From positions 124,001-188,000 of the forward strand of contig NZ_APVL01000008.1 of NCBI RefSeq assembly GCF_000565285.1: DNA of 64,000 nt, read 5' to 3'. This stretch comes from Cytobacillus firmus DS1 (GTDB taxonomy: Bacteria > Bacillota > Bacilli > Bacillales > Cytobacillaceae). This document shows, one piece after another, positions 18,820 through 25,778 of the stretch (position 1 is the stretch's first letter; every line of letters starts with the position of its first letter). A program made the translations under genes and the position numbers. Under the pieces are notes generated by a model. That model searched no databases and was not told the DNA's origin. It was given only the letters and a program-made list of their open reading frames with translations.

Positions 18820-19530
18820 ATGAATAAAGAGGACCCTTATAGAGATCAAGCTGAAAGACTCCGCAAGAGGATTGACAGAAAACAGGAAACGGGAGACAGC
18901 GGGCAAAAATCCGCTTTGCCGCCGCGGAGCCGAATACATCAGGAAAAAAGAAAAAAAAATAAATGGAGAGTTAAATACCCTGTTATTCGCCTGCTGGCTT
19001 TATTTTTTATCCTGCTCCCGATTACCATTTTCAGTATTTATCAATATGTAAACAGTGATAAAAGCATCAATACCGGGTTAAATGCAGAATCCGAAGAAAT
19101 TGGTTCTGAAACGGTCGTTTTTGCCACAAATGATAAAGATGAAGTGACGACCATAGAAGTAAGAGAAGAGCAGGAAACTGAAAAAGCTGAAAAGACACAA
19201 GAGAAAGAAGCTGTCAGCGACCAGCAGGAAAAACAGGATCTCCAAAAGTCTGATGCAGAAGATAAAGGTTCTGAACCCGCTTCCGATAAACCGGCCAACC
19301 AAACAGCTTCTGAAAGTACTGACTCTTCGAGAACAACCGAAACACAGGAAGAATTAAAAAAGGAAGGCAAAGTTGTCTACCATACGGTTAAACCAAAGGA
19401 AACAATCTTTCGAATTGCCATGACCTATTATCAATCCCAGTCAGGAATTGAAATAATAAAGCAAGCCAACAATTTGCCGTCAAATGAAATACAAACGGGC
19501 CAGGTATTAAAAATCCCGCTTGAGCAATAA
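18820..19530 (+). CDS. ypbE: YpbE, membrane-anchored LysM protein
   Basis: Protein of 236 residues with a basic cytoplasmic N terminus, one transmembrane helix (about residues 52-70), a long charged Glu/Lys/Ser-rich extracytoplasmic linker and a single C-terminal LysM domain (about 187-235, ending GQVLKIPL). It is thus a wall-binding membrane protein with no enzyme domain. The start has AAGGGATG upstream. Function is unknown; its equivalent in B. subtilis sits at the same place. Confidence 0.85.
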   Translation: MNKEDPYRDQAERLRKRIDRKQETGDSGQKSALPPRSRIHQEKRKKNKWRVKYPVIRLLALFFILLPITIFSIYQYVNSDKSINTGLNAESEEIGSETVVFATNDKDEVTTIEVREEQETEKAEKTQEKEAVSDQQEKQDLQKSDAEDKGSEPASDKPANQTASESTDSSRTTETQEELKKEGKVVYHTVKPKETIFRIAMTYYQSQSGIEIIKQANNLPSNEIQTGQVLKIPLEQ

Positions 19531-19616
19531 AAGAGTATAAGGCCTTCTGCGCCTTTTCTCCCAGTCATAGAATAATGTACAGGCTCATACATTATTATGA
19601 AAGGGAGGGAGCGTTT

Positions 19617-20075
19617 TTGGAATCGCCGATTAGAATGCTTGACGAACGTACAGACCAGGCAACAAGGAAAATGCTTGAGAAAGTAGTAGAGAGAAAACAA
19701 AAGTTTGATCGATTCAAGTCCTGGCATTTAATTGCCATGTGGACGACCGTTTTTATATCTTTCTTTTTCTTATTTTATCTTTATAAGAGTGTTATGCAGC
19801 CATACTCTTACTCGTTTGCATCCATGTTTTCGGCTTTTGTCAATCAGTCTGCTAATTTCTATTTACTCGTTTTTACGGTTGGCCTTTATGGGCTTATGAA
19901 TCTTCTGAGAGAAAAAAGAGAGAAAGCTGAAAAAGAATTTCATGCTCTAAGGTGCGAAATAATTGATAAGAGCAAAGATCTCTGGAAAAAGGAAGATGAA
20001 TGGAAAAATCGCCATACTGTTTTCGAAATGATGAAAAAAAATTATGATATAAATCTTTATCATGAGAACAAATGA
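19617..20075 (+). CDS. ypbF: YpbF, DUF2663 membrane protein
   Basis: Protein of 152 residues with two central transmembrane helices (about 38-58 and 80-98) and a charged, coiled-coil-like C-terminal half. I use TTG 19617 because AAAGGGAGGGAGC sits right before it; an in-frame ATG at 19575 has no ribosome binding site. Function unknown. It ends the ypb operon at a bidirectional terminator shared with cotJC. Confidence 0.8.
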   Translation: MESPIRMLDERTDQATRKMLEKVVERKQKFDRFKSWHLIAMWTTVFISFFFLFYLYKSVMQPYSYSFASMFSAFVNQSANFYLLVFTVGLYGLMNLLREKREKAEKEFHALRCEIIDKSKDLWKKEDEWKNRHTVFEMMKKNYDINLYHENK

Positions 20076-20090
20076 AACATCAGCAAATGG

Positions 20091-20119
20091 AAAAAGAAGC
20101 AGCCTGCCTGCTTCTTTTT
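20091..20119. terminator. bidirectional terminator between ypbF and cotJC
   Basis: AAAAAGAAGCAG (20091-20102) pairs with CTGCTTCTTTTT (20108-20119). It has A and T tracts on both sides and serves the convergent genes. Confidence 0.85.
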
Positions 20120-20128
20120 GTTAAGTAT

Positions 20129-20698
20129 TTAGAAGAATTTCTTCTTATCCCGTTCTTCCTTTAGGATCTCAACTGCTTCTCTGAAGCGCTGGGAATGAAT
20201 GATCTCTCTTTCTCTTAAAAACCGGAGGCCGTCATTTAGATCCGGGTCATCACTTAAATTTATAATCCACTGATAGGTTGCCCTTGCTTTCTCTTCTGCG
20301 GCGATGTCTTCGTATAAATCTGCTATTGGGTCGCCTTTTGCCTGGATATAAGAAGCTGTCCAAGGCACACCTGCAGCATTATGATAAAACAGTGCATTAT
20401 CATGGTTAGCATAATGGGCATCCAGGCCGGCAGCCTTCATTTGATCAGGCGTAGCATCCTTCGTTAATTTGTAAATCATTGTAGCGATCATTTCCAGATG
20501 GGCAAACTCCTCAGTTCCAATATCTGTTAGAAGTCCGATGACCTTATCCGGAATAGTATAGCGCTGATTCAAATATCTTAGGGCAGCAGCAAGTTCACCG
20601 TCCGCTCCCCCATATTGTTCAATTAGATACTTTGCCAGTTTGGGATTGCATGTGCTTACCCTCACCGGATATTGCAGCTTCTTTTCATAAACCCACAT
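20129..20698 (-). CDS. cotJC: spore coat protein CotJC, manganese-catalase-like
   Basis: Protein of 189 residues from the dimanganese catalase superfamily. The ferritin-like core shows the expected glutamate/histidine ligands in TEEFAHLEM and AAEEKARATYQ, and a later His in REIIHSQRF. In B. subtilis CotJC is incorporated with CotJA into the inner spore coat. Catalase activity is possible from the ligand set but is not proven for this family. The start has a GGGGGC-type ribosome binding site. Third gene of the minus-strand cotJ operon; a 75-base gap with a hairpin separates it from cotJB. Confidence 0.93.
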   Translation of the reverse strand: MWVYEKKLQYPVRVSTCNPKLAKYLIEQYGGADGELAAALRYLNQRYTIPDKVIGLLTDIGTEEFAHLEMIATMIYKLTKDATPDQMKAAGLDAHYANHDNALFYHNAAGVPWTASYIQAKGDPIADLYEDIAAEEKARATYQWIINLSDDPDLNDGLRFLREREIIHSQRFREAVEILKEERDKKKFF

Positions 20699-20737
20699 TT
20701 TTTCTCAGCCCCCTTCGGAAGTCCGCTAATCTATTGA

Positions 20738-20759
20738 GCGCCTTCATGCAAGAAGGCGC
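20738..20759 (-). other. perfect hairpin between cotJB and cotJC
   Basis: GCGCCTTC (20738-20745) and GAAGGCGC (20752-20759) form an 8-bp GC-rich stem with a 6-base loop. No T tract follows on the minus strand, so it is more likely an mRNA stability or processing element within the operon than a terminator. Confidence 0.5.
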
Positions 20760-20773
20760 CTGTGAGCCAAAAT

Positions 20774-21034
20774 TTATACTTGCCAAGGCCACGGGGCATC
20801 ATCCCAATTCCATGGCTGACCGGAATAGCTGTGTCCAAATTGCATTAATGGACCATACTTGCTCTCGATGGCATTTCTCAGTTTTTTTCGTTCTTTTGCA
20901 TAGTGATTGAATTGCTTAATGGCTTCAGTATCATTGTTATGGGTGTCAAGGTATAGAGTCAGATCAACAAGGACAAAATCCACAGCCTGAAGCTGTTCAA
21001 GAAGCTGATAGTAATCTGCCGGCAATTGTTTCAT
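20774..21034 (-). CDS. cotJB: spore coat protein CotJB
   Basis: Small protein of 86 residues with the conserved VDFVLVDLTLYLDTH segment and a Trp/Pro-rich C terminus (WNWDDAPWPW) typical of CotJB. It is made with CotJA and CotJC in the mother cell. Its start lies 2 bases after the cotJA stop, so the two are translated together. Confidence 0.92.
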   Translation of the reverse strand: MKQLPADYYQLLEQLQAVDFVLVDLTLYLDTHNNDTEAIKQFNHYAKERKKLRNAIESKYGPLMQFGHSYSGQPWNWDDAPWPWQV

Positions 21035-21036
21035 GG

Positions 21037-21264
21037 CTATTGTCCCTCCCTGGCTTTTTCATAGGGACTGTACCACGGATCATAGAAAGCTTTCCAAAGC
21101 GTTCCTGCTCTTAAAGCCTCCATTGGAGTAAATTGTTCAAGTCCTGGCGGCTGAAATCCCATATATAGATTTGGAGGAGTGGAATAGGTTTTGACCTTTA
21201 TCGGGGTGCATGGGTCAAAAGGGCTTACATATGGGTGCCAGGTTTTACGGAGTGTATTCATCAT
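21037..21264 (-). CDS. cotJA: spore coat associated protein CotJA
   Basis: Proline- and tyrosine-rich coat protein of 75 residues. The conserved block TPMEALRAGTLWKAFYDPWY identifies CotJA, which is needed for CotJC assembly in B. subtilis. The first of two adjacent ATG codons is taken; AAGGAGGGATT precedes it. First gene of the cotJABC operon, which lies here between ypbF and a CBS gene, an insertion relative to the B. subtilis order. Confidence 0.92.
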   Translation of the reverse strand: MMNTLRKTWHPYVSPFDPCTPIKVKTYSTPPNLYMGFQPPGLEQFTPMEALRAGTLWKAFYDPWYSPYEKAREGQ

Positions 21265-21290
21265 AATCCCTCCTTTTTATGCGTCATTGA

Positions 21291-21319
21291 AACTTATGAG
21301 ACGCATGGTGTTTTTATGA
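21291..21319 (-). promoter_or_regulatory. candidate sigma-E promoter of cotJABC
   Basis: Read on the minus strand, TCATAAA (21313-21319) and CATAAGTT (21291-21298) are 14 bases apart, similar to sigma-E promoters, and B. subtilis cotJ is sigma-E dependent. A 7-bp inverted repeat, ATGCGTC (21279-21285) with GACGCAT (21300-21306), surrounds the -10 element. Confidence 0.4.
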
Positions 21320-21408
21320 TTGTTTACTCCAATAAAAAGAGGGAAAAGTTGAGGCAATAGCGAAATTAAATGTTAGGTCTAATTAATATTACTCTTGAGG
21401 TGATGGCA

Positions 21409-22041
21409 ATGTTTGTGAAAAGTATTATGATCCCCAAACATAACTGTAAAACAATCGGACAGGATGCGGTTTTGAAAGAAGCTTTGGCTTTGCTTGAGAA
21501 CAACCAGATCGATGGACTTCCCGTGTTGGATGGCGATCAATATGCCGGTATAATTACCAGATTTGGAATATACGAGAACTTCTTTTTGTCAGGGAAATCT
21601 AAGGAAGATTTTCTAGAAGGAACACTAGTAAAGGATATTGCCACACACCAGGAGCAATATTTAGAGGGAAATGAAATTTTTGAAAAAACACTGCTGGATT
21701 TAAAGGATTTTCCTTTACTTGCTGTCTTGGGCGATAACCGCAAATTTCTGGGCATCGTTACTCGCTTTGATGTTCTGGCTCAATTCCAATCTGCTTTCGG
21801 AACTAATAAACCCGGTGTCAGGATTGCATTTACCTCTGTTGAAGCGGAAGGGCGAATTGCCCGTCTGGCAGAAATCGCACATTATTTCCATGAACAAATC
21901 ATATCTCTTGTTACTTTTGATGAAACAGACAAGCTGGTCCGCCGCATCGTAATGAAAGTGGAGAAAAATGATAATATGGATAAGTTCATCAGCCGGCTTG
22001 AGAAATCCGGTTTCCGTGTTCTGGATATTTCAGAAGATTAA
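21409..22041 (+). CDS. tandem-CBS-domain protein, AcuB-like
   Basis: Protein of 210 residues with two CBS domains (about 1-60 and 70-130, with GLPVLDGDQYAGIITRFGI and GIVTRFDVL) followed by an ACT-like segment (about 140-205). This is the architecture of B. subtilis AcuB; such domains bind adenine nucleotides and regulate partners. Start ATG 21409 follows TTGAGGTG by 6 bases. No neighbour suggests the target. I recognise the domain family, not the specific gene. Confidence 0.72.
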   Translation: MFVKSIMIPKHNCKTIGQDAVLKEALALLENNQIDGLPVLDGDQYAGIITRFGIYENFFLSGKSKEDFLEGTLVKDIATHQEQYLEGNEIFEKTLLDLKDFPLLAVLGDNRKFLGIVTRFDVLAQFQSAFGTNKPGVRIAFTSVEAEGRIARLAEIAHYFHEQIISLVTFDETDKLVRRIVMKVEKNDNMDKFISRLEKSGFRVLDISED

Positions 22042-22060
22042 TGTATATAGTCAACAAAAT

Positions 22061-22097
22061 AAATCCTTCTCATACACTCTGTATGGGAGGGGTTTTT
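22061..22097 (+). terminator. terminator hairpin containing the next gene's ribosome binding site
   Basis: A 15-bp stem: AAATCCTTCTCATAC (22061-22075) pairs with GTATGGGAGGGGTTT (22081-22095) with three G-U pairs and a five-base loop, then TT. The 3' arm contains GGGAGGGG, the Shine-Dalgarno sequence for the gene starting at 22099. Confidence 0.7.
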
Positions 22098-22098
22098 A

Positions 22099-22503
22099 GT
22101 GTTTGTTATTTTGCTGAAGCTGGTGACAGGCTTTATTGGCGGCATTTTATTTATTAAATTTTTTCCGGTGTCTATTCCAATGGGCATTTCAGAAATGATT
22201 GTTATTTTTGTGCTCGAGCCGGCAGGATTTGTCGTGGGGATGACTTTTTTTCTTATCTCCTTTATAGCCAACGCAGAAATCATTAGGACGATCATCGAGT
22301 GGACTGCCGAAATTATTAAAAATATCAAGTCATCGAAAAATAGCAATGCTTTGTTTGGGACTGTGCTGATATTGTTGCTTATGGGATGCTTTTTTACTTT
22401 GTCAGTCCTTTCGCCATGGGAGGCATTTGCCCTTTTCTGTTTTTCGGCAATCTATGGTATTATTTCTTTAGATTTCAAGAAAATCAATTTTGCTGAAGAC
22501 TGA
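22099..22503 (+). CDS. hypothetical membrane protein
   Basis: Protein of 134 residues, not recognised. It has three to four hydrophobic segments: about 2-20, 30-58, 87-103 and 107-125, with a short charged loop in the middle (EIIKNIKSSKNSN). The start is GTG 22099, behind GGGAGGGG. Its last codons approach ypbG closely, so it may be co-transcribed with that gene. Its ribosome binding site lies in the preceding terminator stem. Codon use is like its neighbours. No functional motif is seen. Confidence 0.65.
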   Translation: MFVILLKLVTGFIGGILFIKFFPVSIPMGISEMIVIFVLEPAGFVVGMTFFLISFIANAEIIRTIIEWTAEIIKNIKSSKNSNALFGTVLILLLMGCFFTLSVLSPWEAFALFCFSAIYGIISLDFKKINFAED

Positions 22504-22531
22504 TTTAAGGCGATTGATGGCAGGAGGATTT

Positions 22532-23320
22532 ATGATATACTTAATAGCTTTAGCCTTAATTGGCGGTATGGGTTTACTAATGTTTATGCTTAGGGAGGCA
22601 TTTGCAGATAGAATTATATATAAAGAGCTTTCGTTTCCTGAATTTCCGGAAAGCTTTGGTGAAGTAAAGCTTTTTTTTATTTCGGATATTCATAGGAGGA
22701 CAGTATCAGAAACCATAATCGGGGAGATAAAAGGGAAGAAGCCTGATCTGGTGATTATCGGCGGCGATCTCTTGGAAAAAGGAGTCCCTTTTGATAGAGT
22801 AAAGAAAAACCTGCTTGGTTTGAAGGAATGCGGGCCTGTCTATTTCGTGTGGGGGAACAATGATTATGAAGCGGATTATCATCAGCTCGATGCCCTTCTT
22901 CTCGAATGTGGGGTTAAAATTCTTGATAACACAGCTCTTTCCTTTGAATCAGATGAAGGAGAGCGTTTTATTTTGCTGGGAACAGATGATCTCAGCAAAG
23001 AGAGGGATCGGCTCGACCTTGCACTTGAGGATGCAGGTTCAGGGGGATTTCGGGTTCTCGTCAGCCATGATCCAAGAATCACTAACAGTATAGAAAAAGA
23101 ACAAAATATACACCTTGTCTTAAGCGGGCACACGCATGGCGGGCAAATACATATTTTCGGTTATAGCCCATATGAAAAAGGGCGGATAAAAGAGCTGCCG
23201 CAAACAACAATTCTGATCAGCAACGGCTATGGAACGACTGGTGTGCCTTTAAGGCTGGGGGCGAAGTCTGAAACTCACTTCATCACCTTAAAAAAAGCTG
23301 ATATCGAGGCTGCACAATAA
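22532..23320 (+). CDS. ypbG: YpbG, membrane-anchored metallophosphoesterase
   Basis: Calcineurin-like phosphoesterase of about 262 residues with an N-terminal membrane anchor. The metal-site motifs are in order: DIHR, GGDLLEKG, GNND and SGHTHGGQ. Such proteins hydrolyse phosphodiesters or pyrophosphates; related YkuE-type enzymes act on lipid pyrophosphates, but the substrate here is unknown. ATG 22532 is placed after CAGGAGG; ATG 22517 is an alternative. Matches ypbG by position near mecB. Confidence 0.82.
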   Translation: MIYLIALALIGGMGLLMFMLREAFADRIIYKELSFPEFPESFGEVKLFFISDIHRRTVSETIIGEIKGKKPDLVIIGGDLLEKGVPFDRVKKNLLGLKECGPVYFVWGNNDYEADYHQLDALLLECGVKILDNTALSFESDEGERFILLGTDDLSKERDRLDLALEDAGSGGFRVLVSHDPRITNSIEKEQNIHLVLSGHTHGGQIHIFGYSPYEKGRIKELPQTTILISNGYGTTGVPLRLGAKSETHFITLKKADIEAAQ

Positions 23321-23334
23321 AAACACATCCAGAT

Positions 23335-23363
23335 TTTACAATTCTTACAGCCGTTTTTATACT
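23335..23363 (+). promoter_or_regulatory. sigma-A promoter of the CarH/LitR-like regulator gene
   Basis: TTTACA (23335-23340), 17-base spacer, TATACT (23358-23363). A second TTACA (23345-23349) lies in the spacer, nine bases from the first; CarH operators contain TACA half-sites, so autorepression is conceivable. That last point is inference. Confidence 0.55.
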
Positions 23364-23456
23364 TTTTAAGTAGAGATAAATTCTGAAATTAGTCGCTGTC
23401 CAGCTGGCTCGCGGGCATGGCGATTTGCGAATTAGCATTGAAGGGAGGGCTTTAGC

Positions 23457-24362
23457 ATGGCGACTGAAGAAGGTAAATATAATATCAAGGCTGTTTCTAA
23501 GATGCTCGGCATTCAGCCAGGAACCTTAAGAGCATGGGAAAGGCGGTATCAAATCGTTGCCCCAAAGAGAAATGAATCCGGCCATAGACTATACACCGAA
23601 GAGCATATCAAAATATTAAAATGGCTGATCAGGAAAGTGGATCAGGGCTTTTCCATCAGCCAGGCTGTTTCCCTTCTGGAGAACAAGGAATTAAATGCCG
23701 AGCCGCTTCAGATGGATAAGGAAGGAGACCGGTCGGGTGCCCTCGCCAATGAGCTGCTTGAAGCTCTTCTTCATTTTAATGAATCGAAAGCGCATGATTT
23801 GATTAATCAGGCTTTTAGTTTTTACACAATAGATAAAGTCCTAATTGATATATTAGGCTCTCTTTTAGTGAAAATCGGACACCAATGGGAAGAAGGGAAA
23901 ATAACCAGTGCTCATGAGCATTTTGCCTCGTCCATATTAAGATCAAGAATAGGGATGATTTTGCATTCCTTTCCTCATAACGGGGTTCTGCCAAAGGTGG
24001 TCGCAGTTTGCGGACCTGGAGAAGCTCACGAATTAGGGCTTTTAATTTTTACGTTATTTCTGCGCAGAAGAGGATTTGAGGTTGTTTACCTTGGGACAAG
24101 CATTGCAGATGAAGATATTGACACTGTAATTGGAGTGGTTAAACCCAAGTTTTTATTCCTATCCTGTACATTGAAGTCCAACGTGCCGGAAACCCTTAAA
24201 CTTTCAGAGAGACTTACCGAGTCTTATGGAAATCTGCATGTAGGCATTGGGGGATTCGGAATTGATTCCCTTGGCAGCGAAGAAAAAATGAAGTATGAAC
24301 AGTTTATACCCGGCAGTTCTCCGCAAGAATGGGAAGAATGGATTAAAGAACGGCTCTTATAA
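23457..24362 (+). CDS. MerR-family regulator with B12-binding domain, CarH/LitR photoreceptor type
   Basis: Regulator of 301 residues. An N-terminal MerR winged helix (about 8-75) has IKAVSKMLGIQPGTLRAWERRY. A four-helix cap follows (about 95-170) with Trp144-x9-Glu154-His155, the CarH light-sensing motif. The cobalamin domain (about 180-300) has Glu189-x-His191-x-x-Gly194, then Ser236 after 41 residues and Gly265-Gly266. In CarH and LitR, adenosylcobalamin makes a dark repressor that light disrupts. B. megaterium LitR is the nearest characterised relative I know. Start ATG 23457 follows AAGGGAGGG. No carotenoid or photolyase gene is adjacent, so the target is unknown. Inserted between ypbG and mecB relative to B. 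subtilis. Confidence 0.85.
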   Translation: MATEEGKYNIKAVSKMLGIQPGTLRAWERRYQIVAPKRNESGHRLYTEEHIKILKWLIRKVDQGFSISQAVSLLENKELNAEPLQMDKEGDRSGALANELLEALLHFNESKAHDLINQAFSFYTIDKVLIDILGSLLVKIGHQWEEGKITSAHEHFASSILRSRIGMILHSFPHNGVLPKVVAVCGPGEAHELGLLIFTLFLRRRGFEVVYLGTSIADEDIDTVIGVVKPKFLFLSCTLKSNVPETLKLSERLTESYGNLHVGIGGFGIDSLGSEEKMKYEQFIPGSSPQEWEEWIKERLL

Positions 24363-24452
24363 CAAAAGATCTGGCGGTTAATTGCCGGGTCTTTTCTTTT
24401 GGCTGTTTTCGTAAAGTTTGTTGCTTTTTCATGGCTTAGTTTAATTTGCTGA

Positions 24453-24638
24453 GTTGATCTTCGCTGTGGGCACTTGATCCTCGAAAATGCTGACGCATTT
24501 CCTTCGTGCGGTGTTCATTCGAGGAAGCTTATCCAATGTCCTGCGGGAGGAGAGGGAAGTGTGAGACCCCGCAGGCGAAGCCGAGGACGCTCGCATTCCT
24601 CCCCGCGGGTTCGCTGCGTGCCTGCAGCGGAAATCAAC
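24453..24638. repeat. GC-rich dispersed intergenic repeat, copy 1
   Basis: The 416-base gap between the MerR gene and ypbH holds this 186-base element bounded by GTTGAT and ATCAAC. Its ends are inverted: GTTGATCTTCGCTGTGGGCA against the complement of the 3' end, GTTGATTTCCGCTGCAGGCA. It shares CCTGCGGGAG, GTGAGACCCCGCAG, CCCGCGG and AGCGGAAATCAACGG with the copy at 57928-58056. No open reading frame of note. Probably a non-autonomous, MITE-like element. Confidence 0.75.
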
Positions 24639-24778
24639 GGGCAGAATTCATAAACAAAAAACAACTATCTTTGAAAAAAGAGCCTTTCTTTTTTTAGTCA
24701 CAGAAAAAAGACGACTCACAAACTAAGCAATATTTCATACACTAAACCAAAGAGTTGGTTCAGGTCAGGGGGCTTATA

Positions 24779-25357
24779 ATGCGCTTAGAACGTTTGAATT
24801 ATAATAAAATCAAAATCTTTCTCACTTTAGATGACTTGAATGATAGGGGACTGACTAAGGAAGATGTCCTGAAGGATTCATTAAAATGGCATCAGCTTTT
24901 TCATGAAATGCTGGAAGAGGCAAGTGAAGAATTTGGTGTAGACATTCATGGCTCAGTTGCAGTGGAGATATTCTCCATGCAGGCACAAGGAATGGTGATG
25001 ATTGTTACGATGGAGGAGCAGATGGATGAAGAGCTCCTTGAGGATGGTTTTATTGAAATGCAGGTAACTGTTGATGGCAGTGAAGATATATTATTCGAAT
25101 TCCGGGATTTTGAAGATGTAATTCAAATGGCAAAAAGTCTGAACAGCGTGCAGATGGAGGAAGGCAGCCTATACTGTTATAAGGAAAAGTATTTTTTTCA
25201 TGCAAGAGATTTAGATGGAGAAAATATTCATCGGGTAATTGCCATATTAGCTGAGTACGGTGATTCAGCTTTTACAAGCATTCACGTTATTCAGGAATAT
25301 GGGAAAGTGCTTATCGAGAACAGCGCTGTAAAAAAGCTGATGGAATATTTCTCGTAA
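24779..25357 (+). CDS. mecB: YpbH (MecB), adaptor protein of the MecA family
   Basis: Acidic protein of 192 residues, paralogue of MecA. The N-terminal domain begins MRLERLNYNKIKIFLTLDDL as in MecA/YpbH and is followed by an acidic linker and the C-terminal domain that docks on ClpC. In B. subtilis YpbH binds ClpC and modulates competence and sporulation. ATG 24779 follows CAGGGGGC; upstream in-frame GTG 24755 would add eight residues without support. Monocistronic with terminator at 25363-25388. Confidence 0.88.
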   Translation: MRLERLNYNKIKIFLTLDDLNDRGLTKEDVLKDSLKWHQLFHEMLEEASEEFGVDIHGSVAVEIFSMQAQGMVMIVTMEEQMDEELLEDGFIEMQVTVDGSEDILFEFRDFEDVIQMAKSLNSVQMEEGSLYCYKEKYFFHARDLDGENIHRVIAILAEYGDSAFTSIHVIQEYGKVLIENSAVKKLMEYFS

Positions 25358-25362
25358 AGTGG

Positions 25363-25388
25363 AAGAGGGGATTCAACCTCTTTTTTTT
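25363..25388 (+). terminator. intrinsic terminator of mecB
   Basis: AAGAGG (25363-25368) pairs with CCTCTT, followed by a run of eight or more T. Confidence 0.8.
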
Positions 25389-25645
25389 ATGAAGGTCGCT
25401 CTTTTGCCAGATATCAAATAAATTAGCATACATGGATAATAATAGTGAAACACCGAATCTGGATTAATAGCTCATGAATTATATAAGTATTGGGTAAACC
25501 AAATATAGTTAAACAGCTGCAATAATATTATTTATAAGGCATTGTTCTTTTAAAAAACAGCAAAAGAAAATAGGATGTTTCTTTTGTACTCCAGCGGGAA
25601 AAGAAGTACTGGGAGAATACAGAAAATTCCCTTTAATACCAGCGC

Positions 25646-25659
25646 TGATAGCGTTTTCA
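25646..25659. promoter_or_regulatory. cre-like CcpA site upstream of gudB
   Basis: TGATAGCGTTTTCA agrees with the cre consensus TGWAANCGNTNWCA at 13 of 14 positions. It lies about 40 bases before the -35 box of the gudB promoter. Rest of the 25389-25778 gap: AT-rich, no gene seen. Confidence 0.45.
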
Positions 25660-25698
25660 TGAAAATATCAAAAAATGCGGAAAAGTGCATTATTCTTC

Positions 25699-25726
25699 TT
25701 GCATAAATTAGGCAAAGGTGTATACT
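25699..25726 (+). promoter_or_regulatory. sigma-A promoter of gudB
   Basis: TTGCAT (25699-25704), 16-base spacer, TATACT (25721-25726), 52 bases before the start codon. Confidence 0.6.
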
Positions 25727-25778
25727 ATTCCATGGAAGCGGACAACTAATGAAAGTGATTTTTCTAGGAGGTTTACAA

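Noticed and set aside
24506..24697. 63-codon open frame inside repeat copy 1
   Set aside because: It follows the GC-rich repeat and has no start signals; it is an artefact of the element.
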